Positions 7,963 to 17,410 of a stretch of DNA of 28,003 bases are shown here, piece by piece. The position numbers and the translations under genes were made by a program. The notes under the pieces are model-generated. The model saw nothing but the letters and a program-made list of their open reading frames with translations, did not search any database and was not told the DNA's origin. Source of the DNA: Thermoplasmatota archaeon (GTDB lineage: Archaea; Thermoplasmatota; E2; DHVEG-1). The stretch is from NCBI GenBank assembly GCA_018334795.1, contig JAGXLH010000007.1, positions 1 through 28,003 on the forward strand, read 5' to 3'. Positions within the stretch are counted from its first letter, which is position 1. Each line of letters opens with the position of its first letter.

Positions 7963-9333
7963 TTACGTAGATTTTAATTGATTTAAAAAGAATGCACTTA
8001 TTTTAACAGAGATAAATAACAAACACAATAGTATAAATAAAGTCCCAGCAAGGATAATAAAGGAGTATGCTTGCAAGACTCGTGCAAGTTCTGCTAAAGA
8101 AAAACCAATACTTGAGATTAAAAGCATGATTAAAGAAACACTGTATAATAATAAGATATCAGATTTTTTACCAATATACTTACTTCCAAGTGGTGCAGCG
8201 ATAATTACTCCTGAAACAAATGAAAAAATAAACAACCAGATAATCAAGCCAGTTGATTCTCCTTGGGTAAATGCAAGAAAAAATGCTAAAAATGGTATTG
8301 ATGCGATAGCTGGCAGAATCATGGCCACTAGTTTCCCAAGAACAAAGGATTCTGCTGAAAGTGGTATTGATTTAATCAACCAAACTTTGTTTTCCTCTGT
8401 TAAAAACAAATTTAGGGTGATAAATACTGCGGTATATACTACTAAAACGTAAATGCCAACGAAGGCATATGTTTCTAATGAAAGACGATTTGTAAAAAAT
8501 CGAATTTCTTCAGGAAGAAATAATGATTGTCCGAATACTGCAAGATATCCCGTAATTATTCCTAGAAATGATGCGGAAAAAACAATGCTTGCCAGTAAGC
8601 GTTCTCTCCAAAGGAAAATCCATTCTTTTACGCAAACTGACCAGAATGAACCCGGGAATTTAGTGGTTTCACCATTGTGGATTTTGTTTTTTTGTTGCTG
8701 AAAAAGATATCCCTCCAAAACATTTCTTAAGCTAACCCAAAATAAAACGATATAAAAAATTGAAATGAAACTGAGCACAACCCAATTAAAAGAAAGCCAA
8801 AGAAAAAGCAATGGACTTGTTAGCAAAGGTATGAACCATCGATACTTACTAAAAAGTAGATAGCACAACAGAGATCCAATGATGCCTGAAAGAAGGACTG
8901 CAGCGGTGAGAAACAAATACGCTATCGTACCTTCAAACGAAAGATGTAACAGAAAGATGAGAAGTGTGTAAAAACCAGATAAAACCGCCCAGAATCCTAG
9001 ATTTGACCAAATAATAACTAAAACGATTTCTGATAGAATTATTAATTGTTTCTTTTGAGTGGATAATGCATAAACTAACGCATGGTTGGTAATGAATGAT
9101 CGGTAGAAGTCATATGCAGCTTTTAATAAAAATATGCCAAAGATAGCAAAAAAGAGTTGTTTGGTTGAAATAAGGATATCTAATCTGAAAAAAACAAGGC
9201 TAATTCCAGCGATCATCATCACAGAGAACACAGCCATAGCAAAAAATAGAACATAAAGCAATGGAGATTGTGTTAGGTTTTTTTTAAATGATCTCCATGA
9301 ATCTGCGATAATAAGATTAAATGTTTCTAACAT
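7963..9333 (-). CDS. ABC-2-type transporter permease
   Basis: A 456-residue integral membrane protein with about twelve hydrophobic segments in two groups. The first half has helices at about 27-50, 58-78, 95-130 (two), 135-162 and 166-203 (two). A polar stretch around 210-245 separates it from a second set starting near 247. It contains no nucleotide-binding motifs. The gene begins five bases after the ATPase gene stops, on the same strand, so the two almost certainly form one exporter. The substrate is not readable. It is convergent with the winged-helix regulator across a 47-base gap. Confidence 0.88.
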   Translation of the reverse strand: MLETFNLIIADSWRSFKKNLTQSPLLYVLFFAMAVFSVMMIAGISLVFFRLDILISTKQLFFAIFGIFLLKAAYDFYRSFITNHALVYALSTQKKQLIILSEIVLVIIWSNLGFWAVLSGFYTLLIFLLHLSFEGTIAYLFLTAAVLLSGIIGSLLCYLLFSKYRWFIPLLTSPLLFLWLSFNWVVLSFISIFYIVLFWVSLRNVLEGYLFQQQKNKIHNGETTKFPGSFWSVCVKEWIFLWRERLLASIVFSASFLGIITGYLAVFGQSLFLPEEIRFFTNRLSLETYAFVGIYVLVVYTAVFITLNLFLTEENKVWLIKSIPLSAESFVLGKLVAMILPAIASIPFLAFFLAFTQGESTGLIIWLFIFSFVSGVIIAAPLGSKYIGKKSDILLLYSVSLIMLLISSIGFSLAELARVLQAYSFIILAGTLFILLCLLFISVKISAFFLNQLKST

Positions 9334-9338
9334 GATAA

Positions 9339-10034
9339 TTACATTCCAGTGATTGAAAAATAGGCATCCTCAATGCTTTCATACGAATTCAATAGTTTTT
9401 TTACTGATTCAGAAGCAACAATAGTTCCATTCATCAAAAAATACACATAATCAGCAACTTTTTCGACAAGTGATCCTGAATGAGTTGCGATAAGTGTGGT
9501 ACCATGTTGATTCATGATGAATTGTTCAAGTGTTTTGGCTGTGAGTGGATCTAATCCCCAAACGGGTTCATCTAAGAGAAGATTATGGGGATGATGAAAT
9601 AATGCAGCGATCATCGAAATTTTTTGTTTCATACCTTTTGAATACCCATTGATCTCTAAGTTGAGGGCATCAGAAATGCCAAGAAGATCAGCGAATTCTT
9701 CGATTTCCTTTTCTGCATGATGAATATTTCGTAAGGATGCAAGATATAAAAGAAATTCTTTTCCGCTCAATCGATTGTATAAATATGGCATTTCAGGAAG
9801 ATAGCCAATGTTTTTTCGAACTTGTTCTGAATCATCTTTTAATGAATGTCCATCAATCCGAATATTTCCTTGTTTATAGGATAGGACACCGGCACAGATT
9901 TTCAATAATGTACTTTTTCCAGCACCGTTTGCTCCCATTAATGCGGTCACGGTTTCATCGTTGAAGACACAAGAGATATTATCTAATGCAAGAAATGAAC
10001 CATATTTTTTAGAAAGTGATTGTATCTGAATCAT
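9339..10034 (-). CDS. ABC transporter ATP-binding protein
   Basis: A 231-residue ATPase subunit that drives export by the permease encoded immediately downstream. All ATPase motifs are visible: Walker A GANGAGKST, Q-loop region YLPEMPYLYN, signature NGYSKGMKQK in place of LSGGQ (usual for ABC-2 exporters), Walker B LLLDEP with VWGLDP as D-loop region, and the switch His in ATHSG. The C-terminal part after the switch is short. It is first gene of a two-gene operon, divergent from the nuclease gene. Substrate unknown. Confidence 0.94.
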   Translation of the reverse strand: MIQIQSLSKKYGSFLALDNISCVFNDETVTALMGANGAGKSTLLKICAGVLSYKQGNIRIDGHSLKDDSEQVRKNIGYLPEMPYLYNRLSGKEFLLYLASLRNIHHAEKEIEEFADLLGISDALNLEINGYSKGMKQKISMIAALFHHPHNLLLDEPVWGLDPLTAKTLEQFIMNQHGTTLIATHSGSLVEKVADYVYFLMNGTIVASESVKKLLNSYESIEDAYFSITGM

Positions 10035-10105
10035 AAGAGATTATCCTGAAGGTAGATGTAATAATGATATCTAAAAATAATTACGGTTCTTACCCTAAAC
10101 TGAGT

Positions 10106-10129
10106 GTTAATTGTTAACAAATTAAATAA
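10106..10129 (+). promoter_or_regulatory. promoter of the nuclease gene with adjoining inverted repeat
   Basis: A TATA-like AATTAAATA near 10121-10129 lies about 26 bases before 10151, so transcription should begin within two or three bases of ATG 10153 (leaderless). Directly upstream, GTTAA-TTG-TTAAC (10106-10118) is a perfect inverted repeat at the place where an activator or TFB-proximal factor would bind. Confidence 0.4.
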
Positions 10130-10152
10130 TGTAGAATCTCATTAGTTCTAAT

Positions 10153-11031
10153 ATGCATTTTCAAATAATTCACGGTTTTCTTTTTTCTATGGTTTTGATT
10201 TCGTTTTTATTCATAGGATGTATGGAGAATCTACAAGAAAACAATACGGTAAATGGTCAGGATGTAACCGTAACAAGAGTTATCGATGGAGATACATTAG
10301 TTGTCAGGTTTTCAAATCAATCGATTGCAACTATCCGTCTCCTTGGTGTTGATTGTCCTGAAACATCAATACAATATAATACTGCCTATGAATATCAGAA
10401 TATTACAAATCTTAGTTGTTTAACATATTATGGGATTCAAGCTAAAGACCATGTTACTTCTTTACTGAATAACTCACAAATCAGCATCTCTTTTGATGAA
10501 CAAGCTCAAAGGAAAGATCAATATGGTCGGTTTCTTTGTTATGTAACGTTTGAATCCTCTGATTTTAATGCCAGGTTAATTGAAGAAGGATATGCTCGGG
10601 TGTATACACTTGAAACATTTAGCAAAAAATCAAACTATCTTTCTCTTCAAGAAAAAGCAATCGAGCAAAACAGTGGATTATGGGATTGTTCATCATTTAA
10701 TCATCCGTTGATTATTGATTTTGTTCATTATGATGCAGCGGGAAATGACGAGGATAATCTTAATGATGAATATGTGGTGTTACTAAACACTGATGATAAA
10801 ACTATTGATCTAAGTGGCTGGAGTATGCATGATGAACATGGGAACATGTTTTATTTTCCTAATGGATTTCGTTTACCCGCTCAACATTCATTAACCGTTT
10901 ATACTGGAAGTGGAACCAATATGACAACAGCGTTGTACTGGCATCATAAAACTCCTGTTTGGAATAATGCTGGAGATACCGTGTTTATCTTAAATGAAAA
11001 GAACGATAGTATTGTAACATACTCATGGTAA
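10153..11031 (+). CDS. exported lipoprotein nuclease: thermonuclease plus lamin-tail domain
   Basis: A 292-residue secreted nuclease. The N-terminal hydrophobic stretch ends in a lipobox-like FIGC (Cys23), suggesting a lipid anchor at the outer face of the membrane. Residues about 37-175 form a staphylococcal-nuclease (thermonuclease) domain: VTRVIDGDTLVV, IRLLGVDCPET and RKDQYGR carry the equivalents of the catalytic Arg, Glu and Arg (R62, E70, R126) and the Ca-binding Asp residues. Residues about 190-292 form a lamin-tail domain, recognisable from DEYVVLLN, IDLSGWSMHDEHG, FRLPAQHSLTVYTG and WNNAGDTVFILN. This pairing is known in archaeal and bacterial extracellular nucleases. Likely role: degrading external DNA or RNA for nutrients. 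Confidence 0.92.
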   Translation: MHFQIIHGFLFSMVLISFLFIGCMENLQENNTVNGQDVTVTRVIDGDTLVVRFSNQSIATIRLLGVDCPETSIQYNTAYEYQNITNLSCLTYYGIQAKDHVTSLLNNSQISISFDEQAQRKDQYGRFLCYVTFESSDFNARLIEEGYARVYTLETFSKKSNYLSLQEKAIEQNSGLWDCSSFNHPLIIDFVHYDAAGNDEDNLNDEYVVLLNTDDKTIDLSGWSMHDEHGNMFYFPNGFRLPAQHSLTVYTGSGTNMTTALYWHHKTPVWNNAGDTVFILNEKNDSIVTYSW

Positions 11032-11106
11032 TGTTATAGTTTTCAGGCAATAATTTTTTATATTTGAACTTATCATTTCATATGTTGGAAGGTGATTATT
11101 TAATAA

Positions 11107-11496
11107 ATGCCGAAAATAGTTAAAGAGATTGAAGCATCTGACTGGTCAACAACTCTAGAAAACCAAATAAAACCATTAATGATTATGTTTTATAATCCAC
11201 TATGTCCACACTGTCAATCAATGGATTCACCATTTTCCACTCATGCCAATACATTCAAAGAAAAAATAACATTTATGAAATTTAATATTCAACAAAACCA
11301 ACAAATACCCTATTTTTACGGTGTTCATTCTGTACCAACCTTTATCTTCTTTTGTCATGGCAAACCCATAACCATCCTTACTGGAGAGATACATCACTCT
11401 ATCCTAAAACATACCCTCGAAGATGGTTTACTTCACGGAAGAGAATGTGCAGATCAAAGAACTGAAATTAACTATGAATTCGCTGGATACATCTAA
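11107..11496 (+). CDS. thioredoxin-like protein with CPHC motif
   Basis: A 129-residue thioredoxin-fold protein with no signal peptide, hence probably cytosolic. The active site is NPLCPHCQSM with Cys33 and Cys36, and the cis-Pro loop is HSVPTFIFF. CPHC is closer to DsbA-like or glutaredoxin-like sites than to CGPC of classical thioredoxin, but the length and layout are thioredoxin-like. A TATA-like TTTTTTATATTT near 11050 and GGAAGGTGA 11 bases before the ATG give it a separate promoter and a leadered mRNA. It follows the nuclease gene by 75 bases. Redox partner unknown. Confidence 0.85.
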   Translation: MPKIVKEIEASDWSTTLENQIKPLMIMFYNPLCPHCQSMDSPFSTHANTFKEKITFMKFNIQQNQQIPYFYGVHSVPTFIFFCHGKPITILTGEIHHSILKHTLEDGLLHGRECADQRTEINYEFAGYI

Positions 11497-11526
11497 GACA
11501 AATCAATGATTTCTACCTGAACTCGT

Positions 11527-12798
11527 TTAGTACGAGCTGATCCGTTTAATTCCCTCTACAATGAGATCATGATTATACACTAAAGGTCCATACGATAAGC
11601 GAACGCCATGGTTCATACTTGGCCCAAAACCAACACCCGGAATAATCAGAGTTCCTGTTTGCATCAACAGATTTTTTACAAATGAAACCGGATCAACTTT
11701 ATTAGGAGTGGGACATACCGTATATAATCCACCCATTGGCTCTAAATATGGCCAGTCTAGATAGGTTTCAATCGAAGCAGTGAGAACAGTAGCAGTTTTT
11801 TTATACAACTGTCTAATGTTTTTAACATACTCATGTGCAAAACCATTTTCCAATGAAGTTTCTAAAAACTGTGCAATAGCCATGCTATGTAATGTATCTG
11901 GTGAAAGAAGCATTGACTCATTGATTTTTTCTAGACCATTTATTACAGATTGACTTGCCTCTATCCAACCGAGTCTTCGACCAAGACTGCTCAACCATTT
12001 GGAATGAGAATGAATACCTATCAAATGCGGCATATCTTCAGGAGACCAATGAAAACATGAAGGCTTCTTATCGAACCATAATGATTTATACGCGAAATCA
12101 AGGATGAGGAATCCATGATGATCCTGCATGATATCTGCAGCACCTTTCAAAAAAGAATCTGGTGGGATCTGACTAGTAGGATTATCTGGAACTGGTAAAA
12201 CTAATGCTTTAGCACCTTGTTCTGCAAATTCCTGCAGTTCATCTAATGATCGTTGAGGATTTTTTAAATACTCCCAAGAGGAAGCATCTAAGGCTGAAAT
12301 AAAACGAAGTGTACTAGATGGCAAAGCGATTTTTACTGCATTGGCATAATTTGCATAGGTCGGATCTAAAACACAAATGTCATCACCTGGATTAGCAATT
12401 ACACGTAACACATCATGAAATAGTTGTGTAGATGATTGTCCAAGCGCAATGTTTTTTTCTGAAATATGGTTCATTCCATATATATTTCGTTCCAAGTTTG
12501 CCAGTTGACGACGACAGGATTCATTACCGATGATTGCACTATACCGGCCAGAATCATGAAAAGATTGCTTATCCTTACACAACTCAGTATAAATTTTGCG
12601 TAGTGGCTCTGGAGCAAAATGATTACACCATCCCCCACCAAAAGAAATCATGGTGTCTGGATTTACGCCCATTTTCTTAATGTTTGATGGTTCAGCCATT
12701 TTCATAATGGTTTGAATAGGTGATAATCCTTGTAATGTATCTTCCACAAGATGAGATAATCCTTTTTTCCTCTTAAAAAAATCTGTATCGGATACCAT
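11527..12798 (-). CDS. class I/II aminotransferase (PLP-dependent)
   Basis: A 423-residue fold-type I PLP enzyme. Seen in order: LGQSSTQLFHDVLR (cofactor phosphate region), PVPDNPTSQIPP (NPTG-like loop), ILDFAYKSLWF (Asp and Tyr contacting PLP), the Schiff-base lysine in HSHSKWLSSLGRRLGW, and GVRLSYGPL with the Arg that binds the substrate carboxylate. This is the class I/II aminotransferase pattern; substrate specificity cannot be assigned. A TATA-like CATTTAAAATAC near 12820-12831 predicts transcription starting at about the ATG, so it is likely transcribed on its own, leaderless, despite lying 65 bases after the DUF362 gene. Confidence 0.9.
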   Translation of the reverse strand: MVSDTDFFKRKKGLSHLVEDTLQGLSPIQTIMKMAEPSNIKKMGVNPDTMISFGGGWCNHFAPEPLRKIYTELCKDKQSFHDSGRYSAIIGNESCRRQLANLERNIYGMNHISEKNIALGQSSTQLFHDVLRVIANPGDDICVLDPTYANYANAVKIALPSSTLRFISALDASSWEYLKNPQRSLDELQEFAEQGAKALVLPVPDNPTSQIPPDSFLKGAADIMQDHHGFLILDFAYKSLWFDKKPSCFHWSPEDMPHLIGIHSHSKWLSSLGRRLGWIEASQSVINGLEKINESMLLSPDTLHSMAIAQFLETSLENGFAHEYVKNIRQLYKKTATVLTASIETYLDWPYLEPMGGLYTVCPTPNKVDPVSFVKNLLMQTGTLIIPGVGFGPSMNHGVRLSYGPLVYNHDLIVEGIKRISSY

Positions 12799-12863
12799 CA
12801 GATTTATGATTCAATAGTGTATTTTAAATGCTTTGATTCATCGTTTGATATCGATTCAAAACA

Positions 12864-14717
12864 TCATAAGATTTTTAATACTTCTCTAGTTGTTGAACTC
12901 AGCAGTTCACTACCGTCATATGCCGTAACAGAGAGCTGATAAAGACCAAATGAAGATTTATCCCATTTCCAGGAAAATGGTGGATTTTCAGCTTCACTAA
13001 CCAGTTGGCCATCAATAAAAAATTTCACTGAGGAAACCTGATCAGCAAACTCGCCAGTAACTGATGCATCAACCGTGAGAGGACCAAGAGCCATCGTTAT
13101 TGGAAATACATAAAAATCTTTGTAAAGGATTCTAAGGGATGTATAATCATCAAAGACGTAAAGACTTCCTTGACCTGGTTTTTCAATAACAACTGCAGGA
13201 GATGCATGTTCCTCTCCGATTGTGATGAAATCAATACCTGTATATCGATTACTTGAAAAAATAGGTATTTCTGGATTCCAATGTTCATGTAATCCAAGAC
13301 TTTCAGTAACATATGTCCCGTCGTTTTCTGGATCGTATGTATCTTCTGGGGGTTCAGCTGCTTGATGTAAATAGTTTTGCGATCCTTCTAATGGAATTGG
13401 ACCTTCAGTATGAAGAAAATCATACATCACTGAATCAATGGCCACAGGATCTTGACTGAAAAATAGACTATTCGTCCAATCATCGTTAAATGGATACATA
13501 TGAAAATGAGTGATTGTTCGATGATCACGAAGTGTTCCAAATAATCCATCACCAAGGAATAATACGGTTTTCTTTCCAAGATCTTCATGAGCGAACAAAT
13601 CAGTTTGAGGCGCAGCATTTCCCATGAATTGACCAGATTCATGATACGGATGAAGTTCCATGACCGGTTCAATAAATGTGCCAAACATATTCTTACCAGA
13701 TAATGTTACCCCATGATTGATAGGATGCTGTTTCAACAAAGGAATATTGATGATGTAGGATGCTTCAACTACACAAGTTGGAAGCGTTCGAATGGTACCA
13801 TCTAAAAAATAAAATTCTTTTTCACTAGGAGTTACTTGTTTTCTTCCGGGTGCTCCACCTGTTGAATCAATAAATTGAACGTTTGGATACTCAGAAACAA
13901 TAGGATCATAAAACCAATTTGACATTGGTCTAGAAGCATCATAAATAATGATATCTTTTTGGTTGATCCCAACCGTATTTACAAGTTGTGAAATCAGCGT
14001 ATTAACAACGGTAGGATCCGCATCTCGTTCATTATCTACTTTTTCATAATCATCGAAAAAATCAAGTGGATTCCAACAATTATTCAAATTTACTTTGATT
14101 GCTATTTGTTCACCTGGTTGATACCCACGACTTCCTCGATTATTTTTTTCGTTTACAAAAGTAAATAACCCAGTCCATGCATCAGATAAACTCTCAGAAT
14201 TAGCTAAGGTTTTAACTCCCTCTTCCATCATTTCCTCGATAACTACCTGATTATTATTTTGTGGTTCCCACCAATATCCATCTAGTTCTTTCTCTGTAGC
14301 GTCAGGATTCCAGGTCCAAACCACCCGTCCAGGAGAAACACCCTGGGGGGTGCCCATTGGTTCATTTGAAATCGGTGTCCAGGGTTCATAAGTAGGTCCA
14401 GTTGCGGTCATATCAGCAAATCCAAATCCACTAATACTTCCAATTAAAATGAAAAAAGATACTGCAGCTGGAAGAAGAGCAGTTATTTTTCTTTTTGTTT
14501 TTTTCATCAAATAAAATGTGGTATAAAGAATGCTACTCCAAAAAGCAACATATCCGAGAGCAATTGGTATGGCAATTTGCTGACAGGGATATTGAGATCG
14601 TGTTGGTTTAGGAATGACTCGTATAAGAAACCAAATTACTGCAACAATGCCTGCTAGGTGAAACCAGATGCCTTTAACATGTTTAAGGCGGTGAAAAAAA
14701 TGATATTTACATTTCAT
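12864..14717 (-). CDS. membrane-anchored DUF362 protein with C-terminal Ig-like domain
   Basis: A 617-residue protein with three N-terminal hydrophobic segments (about 16-33, 47-70 and 79-103). A large external region follows that resembles DUF362: GEQIAIKVNLNNCWNP, the following block NTLISQLVNTVGINQKDI and IIYDASRPMSNWF, then INIPLLKQHPINHGVTLSGKNMFG and SQDPVAIDSVMYDF. A C-terminal domain (about 525-612) looks like a bacterial Ig-type fold (VKFFIDGQLVSEAENPPFSW). DUF362 proteins are often fused to ferredoxins, but no CxxC cluster is present here. A TATA-like box lies near 14750 and GGGTAAG precedes the ATG. Function is unknown; cell-surface location is inferred. Confidence 0.82.
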   Translation of the reverse strand: MKCKYHFFHRLKHVKGIWFHLAGIVAVIWFLIRVIPKPTRSQYPCQQIAIPIALGYVAFWSSILYTTFYLMKKTKRKITALLPAAVSFFILIGSISGFGFADMTATGPTYEPWTPISNEPMGTPQGVSPGRVVWTWNPDATEKELDGYWWEPQNNNQVVIEEMMEEGVKTLANSESLSDAWTGLFTFVNEKNNRGSRGYQPGEQIAIKVNLNNCWNPLDFFDDYEKVDNERDADPTVVNTLISQLVNTVGINQKDIIIYDASRPMSNWFYDPIVSEYPNVQFIDSTGGAPGRKQVTPSEKEFYFLDGTIRTLPTCVVEASYIINIPLLKQHPINHGVTLSGKNMFGTFIEPVMELHPYHESGQFMGNAAPQTDLFAHEDLGKKTVLFLGDGLFGTLRDHRTITHFHMYPFNDDWTNSLFFSQDPVAIDSVMYDFLHTEGPIPLEGSQNYLHQAAEPPEDTYDPENDGTYVTESLGLHEHWNPEIPIFSSNRYTGIDFITIGEEHASPAVVIEKPGQGSLYVFDDYTSLRILYKDFYVFPITMALGPLTVDASVTGEFADQVSSVKFFIDGQLVSEAENPPFSWKWDKSSFGLYQLSVTAYDGSELLSSTTREVLKIL

Positions 14718-14830
14718 ATTCTTACCCAGAATAAAAATAAGCTATTATTAAGTATAAAGGTTTCCCTTTTACGGTATTATAAGATGTTCTTTTCTTTCAT
14801 TACTAAGGCTTCAACGGGCATAAATCGGTT

Positions 14831-15502
14831 CTAAATAACTCCTTTTTCGCGAAGGCTAACGAATTCATTGTTTCCAATGACGATATGATCTAAAATTGAA
14901 ATACCAAGGATTTCACCAGCATTTATCAGGTTTTTTGTTACTACTTCATCTTCCTTACTTGGCGTTGGATCCCCACTTGGATGATTATGCACAAGAATGA
15001 GTGAATTAGCACTTATTTTAACTGCTAAATTGAATACTTCCCTTGGATGTACAAGTGATGAATTTAAGGTACCTTTTGATATAAGATTTTCCTTAATAAT
15101 TTGATTCTTGGTGTCAAGATATAAGGCCATGAAATGTTCTTGTTTTGCGTTTGTCAGTTCGTCTGAGAAGTGATTGAATACATCTTCTGCGTTGGTAATT
15201 TTTTGTTTAAATCCTTTTTTTTGTAGTTTATTTGTTCGTCGAAATATTTCAAACATTGCTGAGATTTTCAATGCCTTTACATCCGTATCCACTAGTTTTT
15301 TTAGTTCGTCTAGTTCAAGGTTGGCTAGTCGATGAAAATTTTGTCTTTTTAATATTCGATGACTCATGTCTATTGCGTTTTCATTTTTGTTGCCTCTGCC
15401 AAGTACAATTGCCAGTAGTTCTGAATCGGAGAGGTATTTTGCACCTTTTCTTTGTAATCGTATGCCTGGTCTGTTGTATCGTGGTATTTCATAGATGTTC
15501 AT
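14831..15502 (-). CDS. radC: RadC / JAB1-MPN domain protein
   Basis: A 223-residue RadC-family protein. The N-terminal part has the RadC helix-hairpin-helix-like region (LSDSELLAIVLGRG). The C-terminal JAMM metalloprotease-like domain has SLVHPREVF and the Zn-binding signature HNHPSGDPTPSKED, complete with both His, Ser and Asp. Length equals bacterial RadC. Its cellular role remains disputed even in bacteria; links to DNA repair and recombination are weak. RadC is rare in archaea, so acquisition from bacteria is plausible. ATG 15502 is preferred to GTG 15511; a TATA-like CTATAAA near 15541-15547 predicts a start just upstream. It is divergent from the Vps62-like gene. Confidence 0.93.
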   Translation of the reverse strand: MNIYEIPRYNRPGIRLQRKGAKYLSDSELLAIVLGRGNKNENAIDMSHRILKRQNFHRLANLELDELKKLVDTDVKALKISAMFEIFRRTNKLQKKGFKQKITNAEDVFNHFSDELTNAKQEHFMALYLDTKNQIIKENLISKGTLNSSLVHPREVFNLAVKISANSLILVHNHPSGDPTPSKEDEVVTKNLINAGEILGISILDHIVIGNNEFVSLREKGVI

Positions 15503-15656
15503 GCCCGTCACACCGGGAACAGATATTATTTATTGTTTTTTATAGTTTACTAAATTATAAATTTATTCAATAAAAAAAATGAAAATTAGTACGAATATAA
15601 CAACCATTAAAAATACAATTCATGATATATGACAAAATTCCTTAGGGGAAAACAAA

Positions 15657-17336
15657 ATGGATATTACATCTCAAACACATTATACGAATAATAAGAAAAG
15701 ATTGGCCAAAATCATTTGCTTTTTAGTTTTACTGATTTCAACAGTACCAATTATTGGTTTAAACTCTGCATCTGCTGAAGAGATTAATGCTAACATGTAT
15801 GCACCAATTCTCTATTTTGAAGGTCAAGAAACATGTTTTCCTATTGATGCCACATATCACATTGATAACTCAGAATTATATGTTCATGATGGTAAGACAT
15901 CTACATTAATAGATGACACACCTACAGTATCTGAACTTGCCACATATACTGAATCAACCTTTTTTCTAGATAATGCTCATGGGTCCTCAAAAGATGCAAA
16001 TAGTATTATTTCTCACTATCAACAAACAAAAGATGATTATGACATCATAGTCTATTATCATCAATCCAATCAACAAGGAAAAACAATTCTTCAATACTGG
16101 TTTTTTTACGCATATAATAATGGCGAACTCAATGTTCATGAAGGCGACTGGGAAATGATTCAACTCATCATTGAATCAAACACACCAACAACTGCCATGT
16201 ATAGCCAACATCATAGTGGTCAACAACTTAACTGGGCTGAGGTAGATACCACGTCTACACATCCTCATGTGTATGTGTCAAGAGGAAGCCACGCAAATTA
16301 CTTCAGATCATTCTCTGGAAAACTTGGAATAGCAAGTGATACAGTTGGAAACAATGGAATGATTCTAACTAATGAAAATTATCAACTAGTGGAATTAAGC
16401 GACCAAGAATGGTTATCATTTGCTGGAAGATGGGGAGAAATGCAACCAGTTGAGGACACCTTTCTTGGATTCAGTGGACCATTTGGGCCGGCATTTAGAG
16501 AAAATGGGAACATGTGGAACAATCCCGTTGGATGGGGTGAAAACCTTCCAGAGCTAAACACTTCTCTTTTACCTGTTGAATGGTTCCTTTACAATTTTGT
16601 TACTATCTTTTTTGTTATCACTGCTTTATCAATTGGATTATTATGTTTTAGATTATATCGCCGATCAAAAGATCATGGTTTTGGCCCTCGTTTCTTTTCA
16701 TCATTATACATTGATGGAGTAAACGTTCATAGCATAGGAAATATTCTCTTCTTTGCAGGTATTGCAGTAGCAATCATTGGCTTAACGCTTCCTTGGTATT
16801 CGATTTCTGCAGCTGTTACCATTGAAGGATACACCACAGAGGGATTCATCGATTTTTTGAGTATTGATGGACTAAATGGAGCGCAAATAGCATATCCGGG
16901 CGCAAATGGTCCAATTGCAATTGGTTCTTTCATTTTGCCCTTTTCACTTATTATCGCCATTGGTTTCGTATTTACGTTCTTCAAAGCGATAGGAGTTCAA
17001 AAAAGTAATGTCTTGGGTCGAACATATCTTTGGAGAGGAATATCCTTAATTATTCCATTTATCATCCTTCTCATTGTCATTTTTAGTCTCGGCAGTATTA
17101 TTCCATCAATGGTCTCTGAAGACATGGGATCAAATGAAATGACAACCTTGTTTTCCTCATTATCACAAAATCCAATTTCAGGATCGGAAACAATTGCTTT
17201 ATCCGATGGAGCCATGTCAGGAAATGTTGATATGATCTGGGGATTAGGAACTGGAGGATATCTTATGCTTCTAGCAGGTATCATATTATTAACTGGGGGT
17301 ATCCTTTTGATTACTGCGCGCAAGACATTTTATTAA
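15657..17336 (+). CDS. exported Vps62-like protein with C-terminal membrane domain
   Basis: A 559-residue protein. Signal peptide about 18-40. Residues about 47-215 resemble the Vps62/DUF946 fold of fungal and plant proteins: YAPILYFEGQE, LQYWFFYAYNN, HEGDWEMIQLII, the HHSGQQLNW block and HPHVYVSRGSHANYF (conserved HxGDWE and RGSHAxY signatures). The C-terminal half contains about five membrane helices (about 305-328, 355-380, 418-445, 457-482 and 525-552). The outside domain is thus tethered to a membrane domain. The biochemical function of this fold is not established. A GGGGAAAA lies just before the ATG, preceded by a TATA-like GATATATG. Confidence 0.75.
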   Translation: MDITSQTHYTNNKKRLAKIICFLVLLISTVPIIGLNSASAEEINANMYAPILYFEGQETCFPIDATYHIDNSELYVHDGKTSTLIDDTPTVSELATYTESTFFLDNAHGSSKDANSIISHYQQTKDDYDIIVYYHQSNQQGKTILQYWFFYAYNNGELNVHEGDWEMIQLIIESNTPTTAMYSQHHSGQQLNWAEVDTTSTHPHVYVSRGSHANYFRSFSGKLGIASDTVGNNGMILTNENYQLVELSDQEWLSFAGRWGEMQPVEDTFLGFSGPFGPAFRENGNMWNNPVGWGENLPELNTSLLPVEWFLYNFVTIFFVITALSIGLLCFRLYRRSKDHGFGPRFFSSLYIDGVNVHSIGNILFFAGIAVAIIGLTLPWYSISAAVTIEGYTTEGFIDFLSIDGLNGAQIAYPGANGPIAIGSFILPFSLIIAIGFVFTFFKAIGVQKSNVLGRTYLWRGISLIIPFIILLIVIFSLGSIIPSMVSEDMGSNEMTTLFSSLSQNPISGSETIALSDGAMSGNVDMIWGLGTGGYLMLLAGIILLTGGILLITARKTFY

Positions 17337-17410
17337 CCCAAGAGAGAAGATTCATTGAGATAAAAATTCATTGTTCTCAAAGCTTGATTTGTTGAATGTG
17401 AATTTTAAAA

